Part shown: positions 1 to 10,300 of the stretch, piece after piece | Layout: each line of letters starts with the position of its first letter | How positions within the stretch are numbered: position 1 is the first letter of the stretch | Source: Diorhabda sublineata | Lineage: Eukaryota > Arthropoda > Insecta > Coleoptera > Chrysomelidae | NCBI RefSeq assembly: GCF_026230105.1 | Contig: NC_079486.1 | Coordinates: 4,278,001 to 4,342,000, forward strand | Length of the DNA stretch: 64,000 nucleotides | Direction: 5' to 3' | Made by a program: the position numbers and the translations under genes | The notes under the pieces: generated by a model | The model's database searches: none | Told to the model about the DNA's origin: nothing | Seen by the model: only the letters and a program-made list of their open reading frames with translations

Positions 1-140
1 ATGTGATTTCGACAATGCCACGTTTCGTAAAAAAAAGTCAAGTCTTCGATGCTCTACCATTGAATGTGTCACCCCCATAATAATATAATGTTCGGGAAGT
101 GTGTTTCACTATGACTTGACGGAGAGGGAAAATCCAAAAA
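1..140 (+). repeat. partial monomer at left window edge
   Basis: The window opens at about monomer position 118 (ATGTGATTTCGAC) and holds the last 140 bases of a type 3 copy. The type is shown by TTTCGACAATGCCACG, CTACCATTG and ATAATGTTCGGG. The array therefore continues to the left of the window. Confidence 0.95.
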
Positions 141-398
141 GGCTCACTAATGGCATTGTTTTTTCTCAACAAAACTAATCAAAAAGTGGGAGAGAATTGT
201 TAATTGTCGAAACGGTGAAGGAAAGATGGAATTCGGTAGGTCATTTAGAAAAACGTTATGTGATTCCGACAATGCCACGTTTCGTAAAAAAAAGTCAAGT
301 CTTCGATGCTCAGCCATTGAATGTGTCACCCCCCATAATAATATAATATTCGGAAAGTGTGTTTCACTATGACTTGACGGAGAGGGAATATCCAAAAA
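141..398 (+). repeat. type 2 monomer (258 bp, reference copy)
   Basis: Diagnostic bases are AATGGCATTG at the start, GTGGGAGAG, GTTAATTGTC, GAAGGAAAGATGG, TTTAGAAAAACG, GATTCCGAC, GCCACG, GCTCAGCC, and a run of six C in place of five, which makes the unit 258 bp. This class recurs with its bases linked, for example at 1170, 1942, 2972, 4258, 5030, 7601, 18765, 21457, 35571, 36857, 38397 and 43270. A sub-lineage reads CACCCGCC at the C run (14413, 16332, 47636, 48662, 50582, 54952, 55979). The extra C shifts frame and lengthens a chance minus-strand open frame from 62 to 82 codons. Confidence 0.93.
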
Positions 399-655
399 GG
401 CTCACTAATGACATTATTTTTTCTCAACAAAACTAATCAAAAAGTGGAAGAGAATTGTTAGTTGTCGAAACGGTGAAGGGAATATGGAATTCGGTAGGTC
501 ATTTAGAAACACGTTATGTGATTCTGACAATGCCAAGTTTCGTAAAAAAAAGTCAAGTCTTCGATGCTCTGCCATTGAAAGTGTCACCCCCATAATAATA
601 TAATATTCGGAAAGTGTGTTTCACTATGACTTGACGGAGAGGGAATATCCAAAAA
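399..655 (+). repeat. type 1 monomer (257 bp, reference copy)
   Basis: This is the most frequent class in the window. Diagnostic bases are AATGACATTA, GTGGAAGAG, GTTAGTTGTC, GAAGGGAATATGG, TTTAGAAACACG, GATTCTGAC, GCCAAG, GCTCTGCC, GAAAGTG and five C. Runs of two or three type 1 copies often separate type 2, 3 and 4 monomers. Examples are at 656, 4516, 8116, 18508, 36055, 46350 and 53666. Small private changes mark sub-lineages: CGTAGAAAAAAG near 15450, 15710, 17625, 17883 and 21088, and TTTCATAAA near 48548, 50467, 50983 and 55863. Confidence 0.93.
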
Positions 656-3600
656 GGCTCACTAATGACATTATTTTTTCTCAACAAAACTAATCAAAAA
701 GTGGAAGAGAATTGTTAGTTGTCGAAACGGTGAAGGGAATATGGAATTCGGTAGGTCATTTAGAAACACGTTATGTGATTCTGACAATGCCAAGTTTCGT
801 AAAAAAAAGTCAAGTCTTCGATGCTCTGCCATTGAATGTGTCACCCCCATAATAATATAATATTCGGAAAGTGTGTTTCACTATGATTTGACGGAGAGGG
901 AAAATCCAAAAAGGCTCACTAATGGCATTGTTTTTTCTCAACAAAACTAATCAAAAAGTGGGAGAGAATTGTTAATTGTCGAAACGGTGAAGGGAAGATG
1001 GAATTCGGTAGCTCATTTGGAAACGCCTCATGTGATTCCGACAATGCCACGTTTCGTAAAAAAAAGTCAAGTCTTCGATGCTCTACCATTGAATGTGTCA
1101 CCCCCATAATAATATAATGTTCGGGAAGTGTGTTTCACTATGACTTGACGGAGAGGGAAAATCCAAAAAGGCTCACTAATGGCATTGTTTTTTCTCAACA
1201 AAACTAATCAAAAAGTGGGAGAGAATTGTTAATTGTCGAAACGGTGAAGGAAAGATGGAATTCGGTAGGTCATTTAGAAAAACGTTATGTGATTCCGACA
1301 ATGCCACGTTTCGTAAAAAAAAGTCAAGTCTTTGATGCTCAGCCATTGAATGTGTCACCCCCCATAATAATATAATATTCGGAAAGTGTGTTTCACTATG
1401 ACTTGACGGAGAGGGAATATCCAAAAAGGCTCACTAATGACATTATTTTTTCTCATTAAAACTAATCAAAAAGTGGAAGAGAATTGTTAGTTGTCGAAAC
1501 GGTGAAGGGAATATGGAATTCGGTAGGTCATTTAGAAACACGTTATGTGATTCTGACAATGCCAAATTTCGTAAAAAAAAGTCAAGTCTTCGATGCTCTG
1601 CCATTGAAAGTGTCACCCCCATAATAATATAATATTCGGAAAGTGTGTTTCACTATGACTTGACGGAGAGGCAATATCCAAAAAGGCTCACTAATGACAT
1701 TATTTTTTCTCAACAAAACTAATCAAAAAGTGGAAGAGAATTGTTAGTTGTCGAAACGGTGAAGGGAATATGGAATTCGGTAGGTCATTTAGAAACACGT
1801 TATGTGATTCTGACAATGCCAAGTTTCGTAAAAAAAAGTCAAGTCTTCGATGCTCTGCCATTGAATGTGTCACCCCCATAATAATATAATATTCGGAAAG
1901 TGTGTTTCACTATGATTTGACGGAGAGGGAAAATCCTAAAAGGCTCACTAATGGCATTGTTTTTTCTCAACAAAACTAATCAAAAAGTGGGAGAGAATTG
2001 TTAATTGTCGAAACGGTGAAGGAAAGATGGAATTCGGTAGGTCATTTAGAAAAACGTTATGTGATTCCGACAATGCCACGTTTCGTAAAAAAAAGTTAAG
2101 TCTTCGATGCTCAGCCATTGAATGTGTCACCCCCCATAATAATATAATATTCGGAAAGTGTGTTTCACTATGACTTGACGGAGAGGGAATATCCAAAAAG
2201 GCTCACTAATGACATTATTTTTTCTCAACAAAACTAATCAAAAAGTGGAAGAGAATTGTTAGTTGTCGAAACGGTGAAGGGAATATGGAATTCGGTAGGT
2301 CATTTAGAAACACGTTATGTGATTCTGACAATGCCAAGTTTCGTAAAAAAAAAGTCAAGTCTTCGATGCTCTGCCATTGAAAGTGTCACCCCCATAATAA
2401 TATAATATTCGGAAAGTGTGTTTCACTATGACTTGACGGAGAGGGAATATCCAAAAAGGCTCACTAATGACATTATTTTTTCTCAACAAAACTAATCAAA
2501 AAGTGGAAGAGAATTGTTAGTTGTCGAAACGGTGAAGGGAATATGGAATTCGGTAGGTCATTTAGAAACACGTTATGTGATTCTGACAATGCCAAGTTTC
2601 GTAAAAAAAAGTCAAGTCTTCGATGCTCTGCCATTGAATGTGTCACCCCCATAATAATATAATATTCGGAGAGTGTGTTTCACTATGATTTGACGGAGAG
2701 GGAAAATCCAAAAAGGCTCACTAATGGCATTGTTTTTTCTCAACAAAACTAATCAAAAAGTGGGAGAGAATTGTTAATTGTCGAAACGGTGAAGGGAAGA
2801 TGGAATTCGGTAGCTCATTTGGAAACGCCTCATGTGATTCCGACAATGCCACGTTTCGTAAAAAAAAGTCAAGTCTTCGATGCTCTACCATTGAATGTGT
2901 CACCCCCATAATAATATAATGTTCGGGAAGTGTGTTTCACTATGACTTGACGGAGAGGGAAAATCCAAAAAGGCTCACTAATGGCATTGTTTTTTCTCAA
3001 CAAAACTAATCAAAAAGTGGGAGAGAATTGTTAATTGTCGAAACGGTGAAGGAAAGATGGAATTCGATAGGTCATTTAGAAAAACGTTATGTGATTCCGA
3101 CAATGCCACGTTTCGTAAAAAAAAGTCAAGTCTTCGATGCTCAGCCATTGAATGTGTCACCCCCCATAATAATATAATATTCGGAAAGTGTGTTTCACTA
3201 TGACTTGACGGAGAGGGAATATCCAAAAAGGCTCACTAATGACATTATTTTTTCTCAACAAAACTAATCAAAAAGTGGGAGAGAATTGTTAATTGTCGAA
3301 ACGGTGAAGGGAAGATGGAATTCGGTAGCTCATTTGGAAACGCCTCATGTGATTCCGACAATGCCACGTTTCGTAAAAAAAAGTCAAGTCTTCGATGCTC
3401 TACCATTGAATGTGTCACCCCCATAATAATATAATGTTCGGGAAGTGTGTTCCACTATGACTTGACGGAGAGGGAATATCCAAAAAGGCTCACTAATGAC
3501 ATTATTTTTTCTCAACAAAACTAATCAAAAAGTGGAAGAGAATTGTTAGTTGTCGAAACGGTGAAGGGAATATGGAATTCGGTAGGTCATTTAGAAACAC

Positions 3601-4000
3601 GTTATGTGATTCCGACAATGCCACGTTTCGTAAAAAAAAGTCAAGTCTTCGATGCTCTGCCATTGAATGTGTCACCCCCATAATAATATAATATTCGGAA
3701 AGTGTGTTTCACTATGACTTGACGGAGAGGGAATATCCAAAAAGGCTCACTAATGACATTATTTTTTCTCAACAAAACTAATCAAAAAGTGGGAGAGAAT
3801 TGTTAATTGTCGAAACGGTGAAGGAAAGATGGAATTCGGTAGGTCATTTAGAAACACGTTATGTGATTCTGACAATGCCAAGTTTCGTAAAAAAAAGTCA
3901 AGTCTTCGATGCTCTGCCATTGAAAGTGTCACCCCCATAATAATATAATATTCGGAAAGTGTGTTTGACTATGATTTGACGGAGAGGGAAAATCCAAAAA

Positions 4001-4257
4001 GGCTCACTAATGGCATTGTTTTTTCTCAACAAAACTAATCAAAAAGTGGGAGAGAATTGTTAATTGTCGAAACGGTGAAGGGAAGATGGAATTCGGTAGC
4101 TCATTTGGAAACGCCTCATGTGATTCCGACAATGCCAAGTTTCGTAAAAAAAAGTCAAGTCTTCGATGCTCTGCCATTGAATGTGTCACCCCCATAATAA
4201 TATAATATTCGGAAAGTGTGTTTCACTATGATTTGACGGAGAGGGAAAATCCAAAAA
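4001..4257 (+). repeat. type 4 monomer (257 bp, reference copy)
   Basis: This class shares its first half with type 3 (GGCATTG, TTAATTGTC, GGGAAGATGG, GGTAGCTCATTTGG) but then reads AAACGCCTCATGTGATTCC, followed by GACAATGCCAAG and CTGCC. It is usually preceded by GATTTGACGG in place of GACTTGACGG. Other copies start at 6574, 8372, 12870, 39169 and 45324. A related form with CCACG and CTACC is at 913 and 2715. Two copies, at 8629 and 9401, carry the private change ACAATGATAAG and lie about 772 bp apart, so one was copied from the other. Confidence 0.88.
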
Positions 4258-4772
4258 GGCTCACTAATGGCATTGTTTTTTCTCAACAAAACTAATCAAA
4301 AAGTGGGAGAGAATTGTTAATTGTCGAAACGGTGAAGGAAAGATGGAATTCGGTAGGTCATTTAGAAAAACGTTATGTGATTCCGACAATGCCACGTTTC
4401 GTAAAAAAAAGTCAAGTCTTCGATGCTCAGCCATTGAATGTGTCACCCCCCATAATAATATAATATTCGGAAAGTGTGTTTCACTATGACTTGACGGAGA
4501 GGGAATATCCAAAAAGGCTCACTAATGACATTATTTTTTCTCAACAAAACTAATCAAAAAGTGGAAGAGAATTGTTAGTTGTCGAAACGGTGAAGGGAAT
4601 ATGGAATTCGGTAGGTCATTTAGAAACACGTTATGTGATTCTGACAATGCCAAGTTTCGTAAAAAAAAGTCAAGTCTTCGATGCTCTGCCATTGAAAGTG
4701 TCACCCCCATAATAATATAATATTCGGAAAGTGTGTTTCACTATGACTTGACGGAGAGGGAAAATCCAAAAA

Positions 4773-5029
4773 GGCTCACTAATGGCATTGTTTTTTCTCA
4801 ACAAAACTAATCAAAAAGTGGGAGAGAATTGTTAATTGTCGAAACGGTGAAGGGAAGATGGAATTCGGTAGCTCATTTGGAAATGCCTTATGTGATTTCG
4901 ACAATGCCACGTTTCGTAAAAAAAAGTCAAGTCTTCGATGCTCTACCATTGAATGTGTCACCCCCATAATAATATAATGTTCGGGAAGTGTGTTTCACTA
5001 TGACTTGACGGAGAGGGAAAATCCAAAAA
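4773..5029 (+). repeat. type 3 monomer (257 bp) with perfect inverted repeat
   Basis: Diagnostic bases are AATGGCATTG, GTTAATTGTC, GAAGGGAAGATGG, GGTAGCTCATTTGG, AAATGCCTTATG, GATTTCGAC, GCCACG, GCTCTACC and ATAATGTTCGGG. ATTGTCGAAA at 4835-4844 and TTTCGACAAT at 4896-4905 are perfect reverse complements separated by 51 bases, so a stem-loop or paired protein-binding site is possible. Further copies start at 7344, 9144, 10432, 13641, 15817, 17993, 37372, 43013, 49810 and 57127. A sub-variant with GGTAGCACATTTGG occurs near 24895, 25670, 27200, 30280 and 34900. Confidence 0.9.
4835..4905. other. 10-bp inverted repeat inside a type 3 monomer
   Basis: ATTGTCGAAA (4835-4844) and TTTCGACAAT (4896-4905) are exact reverse complements with a 51-base spacer that contains the EcoRI site. 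By eye the arms match at 10/10 positions in type 3, 9/10 in types 2 and 4 (TTCCGACAAT) and 7/10 in type 1. The dyad is visible in the sequence. Any function as a protein-binding site or cruciform is inference. Confidence 0.6.
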
Positions 5030-6831
5030 GGCTCACTAATGGCATTGTTTTTTCTCAACAAAACTAATCAAAAAGTGGGAGAGAATTGTTAATTGTCGAA
5101 ACGGTGAAGGAAAGATGGAATTCGGTAGGTCATTTAGAAAAACGTTATGTGATTCCGACAATGCCACGTTTCGTAAAAAAAAGTCAAGTCTTCGATGCTC
5201 AGCCATTGAATGTGTCACCCCCCATAATAATATAATATTCGGAAAGTGTGTTTCACTATGACTTGACGGAGAGGGAATATCCAAAAAGGCTCACTAATGA
5301 CATTATTTTTTCTCAACAAAACTAATCAAAAAGTGGAAGAGAATTGTTAGTTGTCGAAACGGTGAAGGGAATATGGAATTCGGTAGGTCATTTAGAAACA
5401 CGTTATGTGATTCTGACAATGCCAAGTTTCGTAAAAAAAAGTCAAGTCTTCGATGCTCTGCCATTGAAAGTGTCACCCCCATAATAATATAATATTCGGA
5501 AAGTGTGTTTCACTATGACTTGACGGAGAGGGAAAATCCAAAAAGGCTCACTAATGGCATTGTTTTTTCTCAACAAAACTAATCAAAAAGTGGGAGAGAA
5601 TTGTTAATTGTCGAAACGGTGAAGGGAAGATGGAATTCGGTAGCTCATTTGGAAATGCCTTATGTGATTTCGACAATGCCACGTTTCGTAAAAAAAAGTC
5701 AAGTCTTCGATGCTCAGCCATTGAATGTGTCACCCCCCATAATAATATAATATTCGGAAAGTGTGTTTCACTATGACTTGACGGAGAGGGAATATCCAAA
5801 AAGGCTCACTAATGACATTATTTTTTCTCAACAAAACTAATCAAAAAGTGGAAGAGAATTGTTAGTTGTCGAAACGGTGAAGGGAATATGGAATTCGGTA
5901 GGTCATTTAGAAACACGTTATGTGATTCTGACAATGCCAAGTTTCGTAAAAAAAAGTCAAGTCTTCGATGCTCTGCCATTGAAAGTGTCACCCCCATAAT
6001 AATATAATATTCGGAAAGTGTGTTTCACTATGACTTGACGGAGAGGGAATATCCAAAAAGGCTCACTAATGACATTATTTTTTCTCAACAAAACTAATCA
6101 AAAAGTGGAAGAGAATTGTTAGTTGTCGAAACGGTGAAGGGAATATGGAATTCGGTAGGTCATTTAGAAACACGTTATGTGATTCTGACAATGCCAAGTT
6201 TCGTAAAAAAAAGTCAAGTCTTCGATGCTCTGCCATTGAAAGTGTCACCCCCATAATAATATAATATTCGGAAAGTGTGTTTCACTATGACTTGACGGAG
6301 AGGGAAAATCCAAAAAGGCTCACTAATGGCATTGTTTTTTCTCAACAAAACTAATCAAAAAGAGGGAGAGAATTGTTAATTGTCGAAACGGTGAAGGAAA
6401 GATGGAATTCGGTAGGTCATTTAGAAAAACGTTATGTGATTCCGACAATGCCACGTTTCGTAAAAAAAAGTCAAGTCTTCGATGCTCAGCCATTGAATGT
6501 GTCACCCCCATAATAATATAATATTCGGAAAGTGTGTTTCACTATGATTTGACGGAGAGGGAAAATCCAAAAAGGCTCACTAATGGCATTGTTTTTTCTC
6601 AACAAAACTAATCAAAAAGTGGGAGAGAATTGTTAATTGTCGAAACGGTGAAGGGAAGATGGAATTCGGTAGCTCATTTGGAAACGCCTCATGTGATTCC
6701 GACAATGCCAAGTTTCGTAAAAAAAAGTCAAGTCTTCGATGCTCTGCCATTGAATGTGTCACCCCCATAATAATATAATATTCGGGAAGTGTGTTTCACT
6801 ATGACCTGACGGAGAGGGGAATATCCAAAAA

Positions 6832-7089
6832 GGCTCACTAATGACATTATTTTTTCTCAACAAAACTAATCAAAAAGTGGAAGAGAATTGTTATTTGTCG
6901 AAACGGTGAAGGGAAGATGGAATTCGGTAGGTCATTTAGAAAAACGTTATGTGATTCCGACTATGCCACGTTTCGTAAAAAAAAGTCAAGTCTTCGATTC
7001 TCTGCCATTGAATGTGTCACCCCCATAATAATATAATATTCGGAAAGTGTGTTTCACTATGACTTGACGAAGACGGGAAAATCCAAAAA
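6832..7089 (+). repeat. type 5 monomer (258 bp, reference copy)
   Basis: Diagnostic bases are GTTATTTGTCG, GAAGGGAAGATGG, TTTAGAAAAACG, GACTATGCCACG and CGATTCTCTGCC. The copy ends with GACGAAGACGGG, one base longer than the usual linker. It is followed by a type S monomer here. The type 5-type S pairing recurs at about 25054/25314, 27361/27621, 29409/29668, 30436/30696, 34030/34289, 35058/35317 and 37630/37887, so the two classes travel together as a dimer. Confidence 0.87.
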
Positions 7090-7343
7090 GGCTCACTAAT
7101 GACATTTTTTCCTAAAAAAACTAATCAAAAAGTGGAAGAGAATTGTTAATTGTCGAAACGGTGAAGGGAATATGGAATTCGGTAGCTCATTTGGAAACGC
7201 CTCATGTGATTCCGACAATGCCAAGTTTCGTAAAAAAAAGTCAAGTCTTCGATGCTCTGCCATTGAATGTGTCACCCCCATAATAATATAATATTCGGAA
7301 AGTGTGTTTCACTATGACTTGACGGAGAGGGAAAATCCAAAAA
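7090..7343 (+). repeat. type S monomer (254 bp) with altered 5' segment
   Basis: The usual CATTATTTTTTCTCAACAAAAC is replaced by CATTTTTTCCTAAAAAAAC, making the unit 3 bp shorter. The new segment is a near-perfect short palindrome: six T, CCT, then at least six A. A sister form S' reads CATGTTTTCC. I located 27 non-truncated copies, starting at 7090, 14672, 16848, 24286, 25314, 25823, 27621, 28898, 29668, 30696, 31203, 34289, 35317, 37887, 38142, 40715, 43786, 44299, 45582, 48151, 49177, 55468, 56494, 60728, 61756, 62785 and 63813. The copy at 44299 has seven T. The first 7 kb of the window has none. Confidence 0.9.
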
Positions 7344-10300
7344 GGCTCACTAATGGCATTGTTTTTTCTCAACAAAACTAATCAAAAAGTGGGAGAGAAT
7401 TGTTAATTGTCGAAACGGTGAAGGGAAGATGGAATTCGGTAGCTCATTTGGAAATGCCTTATGTGATTTCGACAATGCCACGTTTCGTAAAAAAAAGTCA
7501 AGTCTTCGATGCTCTACCATTGAATGTGTCACCCCCATAATAATATAATATTCGGGAAGTGTGTTTCACTATGACTTGACGGAGAGGGAAAATCCAAAAA
7601 GGCTCACTAATGGCATTGTTTTTTCTCAACAAAACTAATCAAAAAGTGGGAGAGAATTGTTAATTGTCGAAACGGTGAAGGAAAGATGGAATTCGGTAGG
7701 TCATTTAGAAAAACGTTATGTGATTCCGACAATGCCACGTTTCGTAAAAAAAAGTCAAGTCTTCGATGCTCAGCCATTGCATGTGTCACCCCCCATAATA
7801 ATATAATATTCGGAAAGTGTGTTTCACTATGACTTGACGGAGAGGGAATATCCAAAAAGGCTCACTAATGACATTATTGTTTCTCAACAAAACTAATCAA
7901 AAAGTGGAAGAGAATTGTTAGTTGTCGAAACGGTGAAGGGAATATGGAATTCGGTAGGTCATTTAGAAACACGTTATGTGATTCTGACAATGCCAAGTTT
8001 GGTAAAAAAAGTCAAGTCTTCGATGCTCTGCCATTGCAAGTGTCACCCCCATAATAATATAATATTCGGAAAGTGTGTTTCACTATGACTTGACGGAGAG
8101 GGAATATCCAAAAAGGCTCACTAATGACATTATTTTTTCTCAACAAAACTAATCAAAAAGTGGAAGAGAATTGTTAGTTGTCGAAACGGTGAAGGGAATA
8201 TGGAATTCGGTAGGTCATTTAGAAACACGTTATGTGATTCTGACAATGCCAAGTTTCGTATAAAAAAGTCAAGTCTTCGATGCTCTGCCATTGAATGTGT
8301 CACCCCCATAATAATATAATATTCGGAAAGTGTGTTTCACTATGATTTGACGGAGAGGGAAAATCCAAAAAGGCTCACTAATGGCATTGTTTTTTCTCAA
8401 CAAAACTAATCAAAAAGTGGAAGAGAATTGTTAATTGTCGAAACGGTGAAGGGAAGATGGAATTCGGTAGCTCATTTGGAAACGCCTCATGTGATTCCGA
8501 CAATGCCAAGTTTCGTAAAAAAAAGTCAAGTCTTCGATGCTCTGCCATTGAATGTGTCACCCCCATAATAATATAATATTCGGAAAGTGTGTTTCACTAT
8601 GATTTGACGGAGAGGGAAAATCCAAAAAGGCTCACTAATGGCATTGTTTTTTCTCAACAAAACTAATCAAAAAGTGGGAGAGAATTGTTAATTGTCGAAA
8701 CGGTGAAGGGAAGATGGAATTCGGTAGCTCATTTGGAAACGCCTCATGTGATTCCGACAATGATAAGTTTCGTAAAAAAAAGTCAAGTCTTCGATGCTCT
8801 GCCATTGAATGTGTCACCCCCATAATAATATAATATTCGGGAAGTGTGTTTCACTATGACCTGACGGAGAGGGGAATATCCAAAAAGGCTCACTAATGAC
8901 ATTATTTTTTCTCAACAAAACTAATCAAAAAGTGGAAGAGAATTGTTAGTTGTCGAAACGGTGAAGGGAATATGGAATTCGGTAGGTCATTTAGAAACAC
9001 GTTATGTGATTCTGACAATGCCAAGTTTCGTAAAAAAAAGTCATGTCTTCGATGCTCTGCCATTGAAAGTGTCACCCCCATAATAATATAATATTCGGAA
9101 AGTGTGTTTCACTATGACTTGACGGAGAGGGAAAATCCAAAAAGGCTCACTAATGGCATTGTTTTTTCTCAACAAAACTAATCAAAAAGTGGGAGAGAAT
9201 TGTTAATTGTCGAAACGGTGAAGGGAAGATGGAATTCGGTAGCTCATTTGGAAATGCCTTATGTGATTTCGACAATGCCACGTTTCGTAAAAAAAAGTCA
9301 AGTCTTCGATGCTCTACCATTGAATGTGTCACCCCCATAATAATATAATGTTCGGGAAGTGTGTTTCACTATGACTTGACGGAGAGGGAAAATCCAAAAA
9401 GGCTCACTAATGGCATTGTTTTTTCTCAACAAAACTAATCAAAAAGTGGGAGAGAATTGTTAATTGTCGAAACGGTGAAGGGAAGATGGAATTCGGTAGC
9501 TCATTTGGAAACGCCTCATGTGATTCCGACAATGATAAGTTTCGTAAAAAAAAGTCAATTCTTCGATGCTCTGCCATTGAATGTGTCACCCCCATAATAA
9601 TATAATATTCGGGAAGTGTGTTTCACTATGACCTGACGGAGAGGGGAATATCCAAAAAGGCTCACTAATGACATTATTTTTTCTCAACAAAACTAATCAA
9701 AAAGTGGAAGAGAATTGTTAATTGTCGAAACGGTGAAGGAAAGATGGAATTCGGTAGGTCATTTAGAAAAACGTTATGTGATTCCGACAATGCCACGTTT
9801 CGTAAAAAAAAGTCAAGTCTTCGATGCTCAGCCATTGAATGTGTCACCCCCCATAATAATATAATATTCGGAAAGTGTGTTTCACTATGACTTGACGGAG
9901 AGGGAATATCCAAAAAGGCTCACTAATGACATTATTTTTTCTCAACAAAACTAATCAAAAAGTGGAAGAGAATTGTTAATTGTCGAAACGGTGAAGGGAA
10001 GATGGAATTCGGTAGCTCATTTGGAAACGCCTCATGTGATTCCGACAATGCCAAGTTTCGTAAAAAAAAGTCAAGTCTTCGATGCTCTGCCATTGAATGT
10101 GTCACCCCCATAATAATATAATATTCGGGAAGTGTGTTTCACTATGACCTGACGGAGAGGGGAATATCCAAAAAGGCTCACTAATGACATTATTTTTTCT
10201 CAACAAAACTAATCAAAAAGTGGAAGAGAATTGTTAGTTGTCGAAACGGTGAAGGGAATATGGAATTCGGTAGGTCATTTAGAAACACGTTATGTGATTC

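Larger units (their letters stand above)
1..3229 (+). repeat. 7-monomer higher-order repeat, period 1801 bp
   Basis: From 141 the monomer order is type 2, 1, 1, 4-like, 2, 1, 1, ending at 1941. The same order restarts at 1942 and holds for five monomers (2, 1, 1, 4-like, 2) to 3229. The 4-like monomers are at 913 and 2715, and type 2 at 141, 1170, 1942 and 2972. From 3230 the order breaks: that copy is a hybrid with a type 1 start and a 4-like remainder. Private differences between the two units include TCTCATTAAAAC near 1455 and CCTAAAAGG near 1936. Confidence 0.88.

Noticed and set aside
399..655. tRNA-derived SINE with a polymerase III B box at TCTTCGATGCTC
   Set aside because: The match to the B-box pattern is weak, no A box was found at proper spacing upstream, and the copies are strictly tandem without target-site duplications or poly-A tails.
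919..1107. Recurring 62-94 codon minus-strand open frame (begins MGVTHSM or MDIPSPS) as a real gene family
   Set aside because: It is the same stretch of satellite read over and over. It starts at the C run and stops at the CTA of the landmark. The monomer length is not a multiple of three, and both truncating and frame-shifting variants are common. No recognisable domain, signal or conserved context was seen.
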